Shown here: positions 1-7,210 of the stretch, in pieces | How positions within the stretch are numbered: position 1 is the first letter of the stretch | Layout: each line of letters opens with the position of its first letter | Assembly (NCBI GenBank): GCA_017553965.1 | Contig: JAFZJK010000215.1 | Coordinates: 1-14,821, forward strand | Reading direction: 5' to 3' | Length of the DNA: 14,821 bases | Origin: Lachnospiraceae bacterium | Lineage (GTDB): Bacteria > Bacillota_A > Clostridia > Lachnospirales > Lachnospiraceae | Notes under the pieces: generated by a model | The model's input: the letters and a program-made list of their open reading frames with translations, nothing else | Told to the model about the DNA's origin: nothing | Database searches by the model: none | Program-made: the position numbers and the translations under genes

Positions 1-137
1 AAGGCAATGATGTATTTGTTCATTTCTCAGCACTGAACATGGAAGGTTACAAGTCTCTTGACGAAGGCCAGGCTGTTACTTTCGATGTAGTTGACGGAGA
101 AAAGGGACCTCAGGCTGCTAACGTAACTAAGTGCTAA
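1..137 (+). CDS. Cold-shock protein, C-terminal part (5' end outside window)
   Basis: Partial gene: the first complete codon is at position 3 and the TAA stop at 135-137. The 44 visible residues begin [11 protein letters not shown] and end in [17 protein letters not shown] is the RNP2-type nucleic-acid-binding motif of the cold-shock domain, and the later [20 protein letters not shown] stretch is the usual last beta strands of CspA-family proteins of about 65-70 residues. Family members are small cytoplasmic proteins that bind single-stranded RNA or DNA and act as RNA chaperones. The start, promoter and 5' leader lie outside the window, so nothing can be said about cold regulation. Transcription probably ends at the hairpin at 236-263. 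The terminal cysteine is slightly unusual but not diagnostic. Family assignment is confident; which csp paralogue it is cannot be decided. Confidence 0.93.
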   Translation, partial: GNDVFVHFSALNMEGYKSLDEGQAVTFDVVDGEKGPQAANVTKC

Positions 138-235
138 TCTTTTAGCGCTAACGGTTATAATCGAATGGACTAATAGGTGGTTTATAATAGATATATCTAT
201 ATAAAAGGAATATTAGAAATAAGGTTGTAACAAAT

Positions 236-263
236 AAGCCGTCCGGTAATCGGACGGCTTTAA
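236..263. terminator. Bidirectional intrinsic terminator between csp and pilZ
   Basis: A perfect 10-bp inverted repeat, AAGCCGTCCG (236-245) and CGGACGGCTT (251-260), flanks a 5-nt loop. The plus strand continues into the T-rich ttaattattt. On the minus strand the stem is followed by atttgttac, a weaker U tract. It sits between two convergent genes, the cold-shock gene on the left and the PilZ gene on the right, so it can end transcription from both. It is stronger for the cold-shock side. Confidence 0.85.
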
Positions 264-280
264 TTATTTGTTTTCTTTGC

Positions 281-646
281 TTACAGAAGGTCTTTTTCCT
301 CAAGCTCATTCTCGTATTCGTCAAACAGATTAACAAATACCGGAGCCAGACCTACCATCTCACATCCGTAAAATATGGTATCATCCTGCCGTATCTCACG
401 TCTTATGATCTTAACTACACAGTAAAGCTTTGCATCTTCATGCCCCATCTGGATGCACGCATTGAAATAATATCCTAAAGGGATATCTGTTTTGGATACG
501 AACCCGATACCGCCCCTGGACACGTTTTCCACTTCTATGGGAGCATCAAGGTTTTTGATCATTTCATTGTCCTGTTTAAAGAGTGAGCTGATCTCCAGCT
601 TCATTGAAAAAACAGGAAGGCGTTTGTCTCTTCTCTTCTCCTGCAT
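281..646 (-). CDS. PilZ-domain protein, probable c-di-GMP receptor
   Basis: 121 residues, essentially a single PilZ domain. Both c-di-GMP-binding signatures are visible: an N-terminal arginine motif (K4-R5-R6-D7-K8-R9, fitting RxxxR) and N41-V-S43-R-G-G46 (fitting D/N-x-S-x-x-G), followed by beta-strand-rich sequence ending in an acidic C-terminal helix. Stand-alone PilZ proteins bind cyclic di-GMP and pass the signal to a partner, often in motility, polysaccharide synthesis or adhesion. No membrane segment or signal peptide is seen, so it is presumably cytoplasmic. The start is preceded by a purine-rich GGTTGGGG about 4 nt upstream. The gene lies 93 bp after the LTA-synthase-like gene and could share its transcript or use the weak promoter at 689-717. 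The partner is unknown. A link to the envelope gene upstream is only suggested by position. Confidence 0.88.
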   Translation of the reverse strand: MQEKRRDKRLPVFSMKLEISSLFKQDNEMIKNLDAPIEVENVSRGGIGFVSKTDIPLGYYFNACIQMGHEDAKLYCVVKIIRREIRQDDTIFYGCEMVGLAPVFVNLFDEYENELEEKDLL

Positions 647-688
647 AAATCCCCAACCTTTCTAAAGGTGCACTCTGCCTTCTTTTAT

Positions 689-717
689 ATACTACAATGT
701 TTTTCCCAAATTTGCAA
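689..717 (-). promoter_or_regulatory. Possible weak promoter for the pilZ gene
   Basis: Read on the minus strand, TTGCAA (712-717) and TAGTAT (689-694) are 17 bp apart. Each matches four of six sigma-A consensus positions. This is the only reasonable pair in the 93-bp gap between the LTA-synthase-like gene and pilZ, and read-through from upstream is equally possible. Nearer the start is a short inverted repeat CCTTT-AG-AAAGG just before the ribosome-binding region. Confidence 0.3.
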
Positions 718-739
718 CCAAATAATTTTTACAACACTT

Positions 740-2866
740 TTACTCTTTTTTAGTATAGTTCGGCCTCTCCGTCACGACTCCCGGTATATAATCCATTATG
801 TATTTATAATAGTTGTTGAGCAAAATACTCTTGGAGATGTTGAACTTGTTCTTGACTATGGCCATTACACTTGAGAGGTAATTATCGGGCAGCTCAACGT
901 CCTTAAGCATGATCACCTTGCCGTTGTTTACGTTATACATACAGTAATCGGTGATAAAGCTCTTATCCGAGAAAATGACCAGTGCGGGTGAGTCGGAAAG
1001 TATATCCGTACCCATGAGCAGTCTTGAATCATACTCAAGTCCGAACAGATTGGAAAGAGTAGGCACAAGATCAAGGCTTGAGCAGGGCTTATCTATAACT
1101 ACCGGCTCCTTCATGGATGCCGACCAGATGACTCCGTAGTTTTTGTAAAGCTCAAATTCCTTTTCTACCTCGTGACCCGCTATCTCGTCTATGCACTCTT
1201 TTTCCAAGCCGTAAGGGTAATGATCGGCCGAAAATGCTATGACGGTCTTATCTGCTATACCTGCTGCCTCGAGCTCGGCGATAAGGTACTCAAGAGCCTT
1301 ATCAAGCTCCTTGTTGCAGGCAATATATGCTTTTGCATTTGATGAATAAGGAAGGTCCTTTACGGCATCCTTATTATGTGCTGCCTGGGTATTACCCGAG
1401 AAGGTGTATTCCATGTGACCGGAAACGGTCATGTAATATACATGGAAATGCTCGTCGTTGATATAGTCCGGCAGCGAATTCTGTATCATCTCAAGGTCGG
1501 ATTCGGGCCATACGTCAGTGATCTGGAGCCCGGCTTTTTTCGCCTTAAACTCGTATCCGAGATTGGGATGTGTCTCATTTCTTCCGTAATATGTAGCTGT
1601 ATGCGCATGATATGCCCTGCTGGTGTATCCGAGCTTTAAGAACTGCCATCCGAAGCACATGGGCAGCGCATTGTTCTTTGAACGCTTAAAGCTATTTGCA
1701 CTGTAGGGGATAAGTCCCTGTAATGCCACATACTCTCCGTCACTGGTACTTGTATACCAGATGGGAGTATAGAAGTTGGTAAATACAAAGCCTTCGTGTG
1801 TGAGCTTATACAGCGTAGGCGTTACGTTTTCATCTACAGCCCAGGGTGAAAAGCCTTCGCATACAAGGTATATGAGGTTATAGCCTTCAAACATGCCCGT
1901 ATATTCGTTTTTCTTAGTGGGCTGCTGTTCGGATATGTACTTATGGATCGCTTTTATCTCGCTGTTCTTTTCGGTTTCAGCCAGTGAAGCGAAATCAATA
2001 TTGAGAACATTTGGTGAAGTATCTATGGGTGTGGGTGTCGGAGTAGGTGTAGCCGTAGGAATAGGTGTTGCTCCGGGGTCCGTATTTGCCGGATCCTTTG
2101 TAGGTTCCTCGGTAGGTATCTGTGAAGGGATGGCGGACGGTACGGGGGTAGGTTTTTCCTCTATGATAAGACTTGAAAGATCAGCTGTATCCTCGATCTT
2201 TATGTCTTCCTTGTCACCGAAGAAAAAGCCGTATATATCCTTCTGTGTACCGGTGATAACGCCCAGCCTCTCTATACCCAGATCAAGCATGAAATCGTTA
2301 TGATACAGGTCGTAAGCTGTAAAGTTTTCCTTGCCTCCGACTAAGAGCATAAGCACCGCTATGATATTGAACACTATACCGATACCTAAACATATGCCCT
2401 GGTAAATGAAGCTCTTTTTCTTATCTTCCGAGCCGCAGCAGATCACATTTTTCCTGATCATAACAGCCAGTAATACTATGGGGATGATCAGTACAAATAT
2501 AAGACCGGGTATACAGTCTATTATGCCGTGCAGAGCCTGTTTCCAAAACTCAGAGGCGTCTCCGGCGTTTTCGACTACGGAACTTAATGCTATGAATTTA
2601 GTAAATATGTGTCCGTATACCATCTGCAAGCTGCAGAATATCGCAACAAAAAGTGTTGCTATCCAAGCTATGATGATATTTGCTTTTCTGCTGAAAAAGC
2701 CGGTCAGTGCCGATACGGCAAAGCCTGCCGAGAAAGCGAACAATACTGCAAAAAGTACGTACAGATCGACTCTTCCGTAGTAGTAAATATGGAATGCGAT
2801 CTCCATGAAAGAGAACAATACCGGGAAAAATAAAGCCCTTATGTTCCTTTTAACAAAACCTGACAT
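740..2866 (-). CDS. LTA-synthase-like membrane phosphoglycerol transferase (alkaline phosphatase superfamily)
   Basis: 708 residues. The N-terminal third has about five hydrophobic segments (roughly 12-30, 34-55, 62-84, 118-138, 156-178), followed by a Pro/Thr-rich linker at about 236-286 with a TPTPTPTP run. An extracytoplasmic sulfatase-fold domain starts near residue 327. Expected metal and nucleophile positions are visible: E337 in CEGFS, T374 in TSTSDGE, H484 in SGHMEY, and D548-H549 in FSADHY. This is the architecture of LtaS-type enzymes, which transfer glycerol-phosphate from phosphatidylglycerol to lipoteichoic acid or related glycans at the outer membrane face. It is longer than typical LtaS (about 640 residues), partly because of the linker. 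It starts 14 nt after the dapF stop behind a GGTGG site and belongs to the envelope operon. The product could be a teichoic acid or phosphoglycerol-decorated polysaccharide; the exact acceptor cannot be told. Confidence 0.87.
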   Translation of the reverse strand: MSGFVKRNIRALFFPVLFSFMEIAFHIYYYGRVDLYVLFAVLFAFSAGFAVSALTGFFSRKANIIIAWIATLFVAIFCSLQMVYGHIFTKFIALSSVVENAGDASEFWKQALHGIIDCIPGLIFVLIIPIVLLAVMIRKNVICCGSEDKKKSFIYQGICLGIGIVFNIIAVLMLLVGGKENFTAYDLYHNDFMLDLGIERLGVITGTQKDIYGFFFGDKEDIKIEDTADLSSLIIEEKPTPVPSAIPSQIPTEEPTKDPANTDPGATPIPTATPTPTPTPIDTSPNVLNIDFASLAETEKNSEIKAIHKYISEQQPTKKNEYTGMFEGYNLIYLVCEGFSPWAVDENVTPTLYKLTHEGFVFTNFYTPIWYTSTSDGEYVALQGLIPYSANSFKRSKNNALPMCFGWQFLKLGYTSRAYHAHTATYYGRNETHPNLGYEFKAKKAGLQITDVWPESDLEMIQNSLPDYINDEHFHVYYMTVSGHMEYTFSGNTQAAHNKDAVKDLPYSSNAKAYIACNKELDKALEYLIAELEAAGIADKTVIAFSADHYPYGLEKECIDEIAGHEVEKEFELYKNYGVIWSASMKEPVVIDKPCSSLDLVPTLSNLFGLEYDSRLLMGTDILSDSPALVIFSDKSFITDYCMYNVNNGKVIMLKDVELPDNYLSSVMAIVKNKFNISKSILLNNYYKYIMDYIPGVVTERPNYTKKE

Positions 2867-2880
2867 TGTTAATTACCACC

Positions 2881-3756
2881 CTATATCTCTATCTCACCGT
2901 TAAATACTTCTACTGCGGGTCCGGTCATTAATACTCTCCCGCTTGCCTTGTCATATATGATATCAAGCTTTCCGCCTAAGAGTGTTACTTCTACCTCGTT
3001 GCCGGTAAGCCCGTTTTCGGCACATGCCACTACCGATGCACATGCTCCGGTACCGCAGGCAAAGGTCTCTCCCGAGCCTCTTTCCCATACACGCATGTCG
3101 ATATGAGCTCTGTCTTTTACAGCTATAAACTCAATATTGGCCTTCTCGGGGAACATGGGATGTACCTCTGCTTCGGGACCGTATGCCATGATATCGAGCC
3201 TGGATGTGTCATCGATAAAGGTAACCGCATGGGGATTTCCCATGGATACAAATGTGAATCCAAGTGTTTTTCCGTTTATGGTAAGCGGGATCTCTTTTAC
3301 ACATTCTCCGCTCTTATACTTTGCGCTTTCAGGTATGCTGCCAAGAAGCTGTGTATTTAACGGGATCTTTTCAGGTACAAACTCTGCCACACCCATATCT
3401 ACGGTAACCTTTTCTATCTTACCGTCGGCTCCGGGGAAAAGTGTGAGTGTCTTGATGCCGGAAAGTGTTTCAACCGTGATATTTGTCTTATTTACGATAC
3501 CGTGATCGTATGCGTATTTTCCGACGCATCTTATGCCGTTTCCGCACATCTTGCCGCGTGAACCGTCAAGGTTGTACATATCCATCATACAGTCGGCTTT
3601 ATCTGACGGTCTGATAAATATAACTCCGTCACCGCCTATACCGAAATGTCTGTCGGATAATGTAATAGCCAGCTTCTCCGGATCGGCCGGGTTTTCTTCA
3701 AAACAGTTGATGTAGACGTAATCGTTGCCGCATCCGTGCATCTTTGTGAATTTCAT
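2881..3756 (-). CDS. dapF: Diaminopimelate epimerase
   Basis: 291 residues, slightly longer than the usual ~275. It opens with MKFTKMHGCGNDY, the typical DapF start. The two active-site cysteines are visible: C71 in MCGNGIRC and C234 in ETFACGTGACAS. GNPHAV (173-178) and the GSGET stretch (227-231) are also family motifs. The enzyme is PLP-independent and interconverts LL- and meso-diaminopimelate in the cytoplasm, the penultimate step of lysine synthesis and the source of meso-DAP for peptidoglycan. The start is fixed by a GAGGAG site about 6 nt upstream and lies 13 nt after the amidase stop, so the two are cotranscribed and probably translationally linked. The setting between a peptidoglycan hydrolase and a teichoic-acid-type synthase fits a role in cell-wall supply. 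Confidence 0.96.
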   Translation of the reverse strand: MKFTKMHGCGNDYVYINCFEENPADPEKLAITLSDRHFGIGGDGVIFIRPSDKADCMMDMYNLDGSRGKMCGNGIRCVGKYAYDHGIVNKTNITVETLSGIKTLTLFPGADGKIEKVTVDMGVAEFVPEKIPLNTQLLGSIPESAKYKSGECVKEIPLTINGKTLGFTFVSMGNPHAVTFIDDTSRLDIMAYGPEAEVHPMFPEKANIEFIAVKDRAHIDMRVWERGSGETFACGTGACASVVACAENGLTGNEVEVTLLGGKLDIIYDKASGRVLMTGPAVEVFNGEIEI

Positions 3757-3769
3757 ATATTTCTCCTCG

Positions 3770-5602
3770 TTATTTAAAATACTTATCTATTCCGTCTGCG
3801 ATACCTTTTACTATTTTCTTCTGGTACTCTGCATCAGAAAGCTTTTTGTCCTCTTCCGCATTGGTCATAAAGCCCATTTCCACTATGGTAACAGGTACCT
3901 CTGACCAGTTGATGCCGCTCATCGTATCTGTCTCCCAGACTCCGCGTTTCTTGCCGCCTGTAGCTTCCACCATACCGTCAAGCACGCAGTCGGATAGTGC
4001 CCTGCACTCGGAATATATGTCGCCGTTATACTTGTTGCTCTTTGTCTGGCATATGGTCTCTATGCCGCTTACGGAGCTGTTATCGCTTCCGTTGGCATGT
4101 ATCCTTACAAATGCATCGGCGCCGGTGCTGTTGGCTATGTTTGCTCTCTCTATGTTGGAGATATTTACATCATTGGTCGTACGTGTCATGACTACCCTGT
4201 AGCCTCTTGCCACAAGCTCATCCTTTAGCATCTGGGATACGGTGAGGTTTAACTTGTACTCAGGAAGCCCAGTCGCAGTACCTGATGTACCGGAAGAAAC
4301 CTTGGCCTTTTTCTCCGATGAACCGGGTGCTACGGGCTCAGTCTCGTAGTTTCCTTTGGTCTGGTGTCCGGGGTCTATGCATATGAGCTTACCTGAACCG
4401 CTTCCATAAAAAGTACCACCGGAAGCGTCTCCACTTCCGGTTTCGGTATCGGTACCTGCGGTACCGGGTATTTCAGTGTCTGTCCCGCTGTTGGCCGGGT
4501 CTCGCTCGGCTTTGTCGGATACTCCGGCAATAAGGTAGGTGGCTATGTAGCAGGTCTGTCCATTGTATTCAACTCTGGTCCAGTCCTTGTTGTAGCCTGT
4601 ACGCTTAAGTCTAACCGATGTTTCAATATATGCTACACGTTCGCTGTCGGTAGAGGGCTCTTTTCTTATGTTTATGTTATCCTTTGTATCTACGTAATCG
4701 GATTTTTCCTCAAATGTAAGCTGTACAGCTGTGTTTTCGGTATTGTCCGGATCGGGTGTCTGTGTAGGTACGGCTGTGGGCTCGGCATCACGCTCTGCCT
4801 TATCGGATACGCCTGTGATAAGGAATGTTGCTATATAACAGGTCTTTCCGTTATACTCTACTCTGGTCCAGTCCTTGTTGTAGCCTGTACGCTTAAGTCT
4901 TGTGGACTTTTCAAGGTAAGCTACAAGCTCGCTTTCGGTGGAGGTTTCTTTTCTTAAGTTAACTCCGTCCTTGGTATCGACATAATCGGACTTTTCTTCA
5001 AAAGTAACAGTAGCAACGCTTTCGCCTGTTCCGCTCTGTTCAAGACCTTCGTCAAATGTAGCCACACTCTTTACTATAAGGGAAGTAGCTATATAACACT
5101 CCATGTCATTATATATTACTCTGGTCCACTCGGAATTGTAACCGGTACGTTCGAGTCTCTTTCCCTCTTCAAGATGTGCTACTATGGCTGTATCGGTCGA
5201 TGCACCGGCGCGAAGGTTTACTCCGTTTTTGGTGTCAACGAAATCTGATTTTTCGGTAAATTTGAAACCGTACTCGTTATCCTGCTCGACAGTTTTTGTA
5301 TCGGGAGTAGGTGTTACATTTACCGGAGCGTCCGTAATATCGGTTTGTCCGGGATCGTCCACCGGATCGGTGTTCTTATCGTTCCCTTTTTTACCGTTGT
5401 TTATATCCACTCCGTCGTTTTCCCAGTCAACCGGTTTATCCTGGGCTTTTGTGGGAGTACCCGCATTTGCCGTCTGAGTACCGTCCTGATCGGTTTTGTT
5501 TGATTTGCTGTCAAGCCCGCCGAGGATTATCAGTGTTATGAGGATCACGATAAGTCCCGCAAGTACGAAAGGCATTGTCCTGAGTAATTTATTAAAATTC
5601 AT
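3770..5602 (-). CDS. Membrane-anchored N-acetylmuramoyl-L-alanine amidase with three SH3-type domains
   Basis: 610 residues. One N-terminal hydrophobic segment (about 11-30) without a clear cleavage site suggests a membrane anchor with the rest outside. An acidic Asn/Thr/Asp-rich linker (about 32-110) follows, then three bacterial SH3-like repeats (about 116-177, 204-263, 300-360), another low-complexity linker and a C-terminal amidase_3 domain (about 405-610). Zinc and catalytic residues are recognisable: H413 in DPGHQ, E448 in PEYKLN, H502 in RIHANG and E575 in VEMGF. Amidase_3 enzymes cleave the bond between N-acetylmuramic acid and L-Ala of the stem peptide, while SH3b domains bind the wall. 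SH3 repeats 2 and 3 are close copies, so the gene has expanded internally. AAGGA precedes the start by 5 nt, and ahcY ends 39 bp upstream. Its role in cell separation or wall turnover is inferred. Confidence 0.92.
   Translation of the reverse strand: MNFNKLLRTMPFVLAGLIVILITLIILGGLDSKSNKTDQDGTQTANAGTPTKAQDKPVDWENDGVDINNGKKGNDKNTDPVDDPGQTDITDAPVNVTPTPDTKTVEQDNEYGFKFTEKSDFVDTKNGVNLRAGASTDTAIVAHLEEGKRLERTGYNSEWTRVIYNDMECYIATSLIVKSVATFDEGLEQSGTGESVATVTFEEKSDYVDTKDGVNLRKETSTESELVAYLEKSTRLKRTGYNKDWTRVEYNGKTCYIATFLITGVSDKAERDAEPTAVPTQTPDPDNTENTAVQLTFEEKSDYVDTKDNINIRKEPSTDSERVAYIETSVRLKRTGYNKDWTRVEYNGQTCYIATYLIAGVSDKAERDPANSGTDTEIPGTAGTDTETGSGDASGGTFYGSGSGKLICIDPGHQTKGNYETEPVAPGSSEKKAKVSSGTSGTATGLPEYKLNLTVSQMLKDELVARGYRVVMTRTTNDVNISNIERANIANSTGADAFVRIHANGSDNSSVSGIETICQTKSNKYNGDIYSECRALSDCVLDGMVEATGGKKRGVWETDTMSGINWSEVPVTIVEMGFMTNAEEDKKLSDAEYQKKIVKGIADGIDKYFK
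4499..5002 (-). repeat. Internal duplication of an SH3-plus-linker unit in the amidase gene
   Basis: Residues 201-272 (nucleotides 4787-5002) and 297-368 (4499-4714) align without gaps at an offset of 96 codons (288 nt) and are identical at 60 of 72 positions by my count. Both start with [12 protein letters not shown] and end with GVSDKAERD. The copies include a 41-nt stretch (4572-4612 and 4860-4900) that is identical at the DNA level, so the duplication is recent or kept homogeneous. The first SH3 domain (about residues 116-177) is related but clearly more diverged. Confidence 0.9.
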
Positions 5603-5615
5603 GCTTGTCCTTTCT

Positions 5616-5641
5616 TATAACGGTTTGTGACATCCGTTATA
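5616..5641 (-). other. Intercistronic hairpin between ahcY and the amidase gene
   Basis: On the minus strand TATAACGG and CCGTTATA form an 8-bp perfect stem around a 10-nt loop, starting right after the ahcY stop codon and ending 3 nt before the amidase Shine-Dalgarno AAGGA. No U tract follows on the minus strand, so it is not a normal terminator. It may affect mRNA processing or stability, or translation of the amidase. Confidence 0.5.
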
Positions 5642-6889
5642 TCAAAGTCCCTGATTTAAATACGCGTATTGTTCATCGGTAAGTACATCTATCTTCTTAC
5701 CGAGTGTCTCCAGTTTCTTTAAGGCTACTGTTTTATCCACATCCTCCGGTACACGGATAAGCTTTTCCGATATACTTCCTTCATTCATTACAAGATATCT
5801 AGCGGAAAGTGCCTGGATGGCAAAGCTCATATCCATTATCTCAGCCGGATGTCCGTCACCTGCCGCTAAGTTTACCAGCCTGCCTTCTGCAAGGATATAT
5901 ATCCAGTTGCCGTTTTCCAGCTTGTAACCCATTATGTTATTACGCATGGGCGCCGATCCTACAGCCATTTCTTTAAGACGTGCCACATCAACTTCGACAT
6001 CAAAGTGGCCTGCGTTACAGCAGATGGCTCCGTCCTTCATCTTTAAGAAATCTTTTTCGGTAACTACGCCGCTGCAGCCTGTAACGGTAACAAAGAAATC
6101 TCCGAGTGCTGCCGCATCGTTCATCGGCATTACCTCAAAGCCGTCCATAACAGCTTCTATGGCACGTACGGGATTGACCTCGGTAACTATGACTTTTGCA
6201 CCGAACCCTTTGGCTCTCATGGCTACGCCCTTACCGCACCAGCCATACCCTGCTACAACAACGGTCTTGCCGGCTACGATAAGATTGGTTGTCCTGTTGA
6301 TGCCGTCCCATACGGACTGGCCTGTACCGTAACGATTATCGAAAAGGTGCTTGCAGTCGGCATCGTTAACGAGTACCATGGGGAACTCGAGCTCGCCTTT
6401 TTCTGCCATAGCCTTTAATCTGATGATACCGGTGGTGGTTTCCTCACATCCGCCGATAACGTATCTAAGCTTATCCCTTAACTCGGTATGGAGCTTATGT
6501 ACCAGGTCTCCGCCGTCATCTATTATGATGTTACAGTCATTTGACAGTACATTTGTTATATGTGTGTTGTACTCCTCTTCCGTGGTGCCGTGCCATGCAT
6601 GTACCTCCATGCCTTCGGACACAAGTGCCGCAGCTACGTCATCCTGTGTGGATAGAGGATTGCTGCCGGTGATGAACATCTCTGCACCGCCGCTTTTAAG
6701 TACTTCGCAAAGGTATGCGGTCTTGGCTTCAAGATGTACCGACAATGCTATCTTTTTACCTTTAAAGGGCTGTTCTTTTTCGAAATCTTTTTTTATAAGT
6801 GAAAGAAGCGGACAATTACGTCTTACCCATTCGATTTTTCTCAGACCTGACTCTGCAAGTCCGATATCTTTTATCTCGGATCTGTTCAT
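5642..6889 (-). CDS. ahcY: Adenosylhomocysteinase (S-adenosylhomocysteine hydrolase), short archaeal/Thermotoga-like form
   Basis: 415 residues. The enzyme reversibly splits S-adenosylhomocysteine into adenosine and homocysteine with bound NAD, removing the product inhibitor of methyltransferases. Visible features: VHLEAKTA (51-58, substrate His52), IDDGGD (123-128), CEETTTG (148-154), K180 and D184-N185 in CKHLFDNRYG, a Rossmann GYGWCGKG (214-221) with the NAD-binding acidic residue in VIVTEVNP, GHFD (294-297) and GHPAE (346-350). It lacks the KPDHYRY-type C-terminus of the long eukaryotic/proteobacterial enzymes and ends EQYAYLNQGL, as in shorter archaeal and Thermotoga-type proteins. Some archaeal relatives prefer S-inosylhomocysteine, so substrate preference is open. 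AAGGAAG lies 6 nt before the ATG, and a strong promoter is at 6924-6951. It is the first gene of a run of envelope genes, a curious partnership. Confidence 0.95.
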   Translation of the reverse strand: MNRSEIKDIGLAESGLRKIEWVRRNCPLLSLIKKDFEKEQPFKGKKIALSVHLEAKTAYLCEVLKSGGAEMFITGSNPLSTQDDVAAALVSEGMEVHAWHGTTEEEYNTHITNVLSNDCNIIIDDGGDLVHKLHTELRDKLRYVIGGCEETTTGIIRLKAMAEKGELEFPMVLVNDADCKHLFDNRYGTGQSVWDGINRTTNLIVAGKTVVVAGYGWCGKGVAMRAKGFGAKVIVTEVNPVRAIEAVMDGFEVMPMNDAAALGDFFVTVTGCSGVVTEKDFLKMKDGAICCNAGHFDVEVDVARLKEMAVGSAPMRNNIMGYKLENGNWIYILAEGRLVNLAAGDGHPAEIMDMSFAIQALSARYLVMNEGSISEKLIRVPEDVDKTVALKKLETLGKKIDVLTDEQYAYLNQGL

Positions 6890-6923
6890 TTTTTACTTCC
6901 TTTTTTGTCTGTTTCTATTAACA

Positions 6924-6951
6924 ATTATAACGTAATTTAAAATTTTATCAA
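6924..6951 (-). promoter_or_regulatory. Promoter of the ahcY-amidase-dapF-ltaS-like unit
   Basis: On the minus strand the -35 box TTGATA (6946-6951, five of six consensus positions) and a perfect -10 box TATAAT (6924-6929) are separated by 16 bp of AT-rich DNA. The predicted start near 6917 gives a leader of only about 27 nt, too short for a riboswitch. Just upstream are two AAAAGTC direct repeats (6958-6964 and 6966-6972). Confidence 0.8.
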
Positions 6952-6987
6952 CCCTTAAAAAGTCGAAAAGTCAAAATAGTTTGTGAA

Positions 6988-7055
6988 AATATTCACTTTT
7001 TTTACCTGAAATAAAAAAATATTCAAATTATTAACGGAATATTCATAATTTTAAC
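6988..7055. repeat. Three AATATTCA-type repeats spaced by multiples of 10 bp
   Basis: The octamer AATATTCA occurs at 6988, 7018 and 7038. The 18-bp units at 7018-7035 and 7038-7055 match at 15 of 18 positions and both end in TTAAC. The unit at 6988 matches less well. Spacings of 30 and 20 bp put the repeats on the same face of the helix, as in cooperative regulator sites or curved DNA. They lie upstream of the ahcY -35 box, and the last one contains most of the possible plus-strand -35 TTAACA. Confidence 0.5.
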
Positions 7056-7079
7056 ATACGCAGTTCATAACCATATGTT
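7051..7079 (+). promoter_or_regulatory. Possible plus-strand promoter for a small RNA
   Basis: TTAACA (7051-7056, five of six -35 positions) lies 17 bp from TATGTT (7074-7079, four of six -10 positions). TGTTATAGT (7077-7085 region) offers an alternative extended -10. An inverted repeat TAACATA/TATGTTA spans the same interval and could be an operator. The AT-rich background makes chance matches likely. Confidence 0.3.
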
Positions 7080-7085
7080 ATAGTG

Positions 7086-7210
7086 ATTACAGTGAAAAGC
7101 AGAAAACCTCAAAGGTTTTTAAAAATATTTTTTTCATAAACTTTTAAGCTCAACAGTCTCCTCCCCCCTCTGTTGGGCTTCTCCTCATTTTAGGGGGTCT
7201 TTTTTATTTT
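7086..7210 (+). ncRNA. Candidate small structured RNA with H-type pseudoknot and terminal U tract
   Basis: Stem 1 pairs 7146-7156 (AAGCTCAACAG) with 7170-7180 (CTGTTGGGCTT): 11 bp including one G-U. Six bases of its 13-nt loop, CCCCCT (7164-7169), can pair with AGGGGG (7192-7197) just downstream, giving a pseudoknot with a 7-nt first loop and an 11-nt last loop, followed by TCTTTTTTATTTT. Alternatively the second pairing alone is a terminator and stem 1 its competitor. Stem 1 is complete only on the plus strand; on the minus strand the G-U becomes an A-C mismatch. A small hairpin at 7103-7119 lies upstream. The RNA would run antisense toward the end of proB. It matches no RNA family I recognise. 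The 5' end depends on the weak promoter at 7051-7079, so only the 3' half has structural support. Confidence 0.33.

Noticed and set aside
2021..2060. GTAGGTGT-like short tandem DNA repeats
   Set aside because: They encode the TPTPTP linker of the LTA-synthase-like protein and need no separate explanation.
6351..6935. Long plus-strand open frame opposite ahcY
   Set aside because: It is the antisense shadow of a confidently identified gene, with Ser/Pro-rich nonsense composition and no ribosome-binding site. The same applies to the frames opposite recJ (8235-8819) and the LTA-synthase-like gene (1893-2303).
7087..7137. A 16-residue minus-strand frame (MKKIFLKTFEVFCFSL) in the proB-ahcY gap, possibly a leader peptide
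   Set aside because: The nearest Shine-Dalgarno-like run is about 19 nt from the ATG, and ahcY has its own promoter downstream, so it would not lie on the main ahcY leader. Composition is what AT-rich DNA gives by chance.
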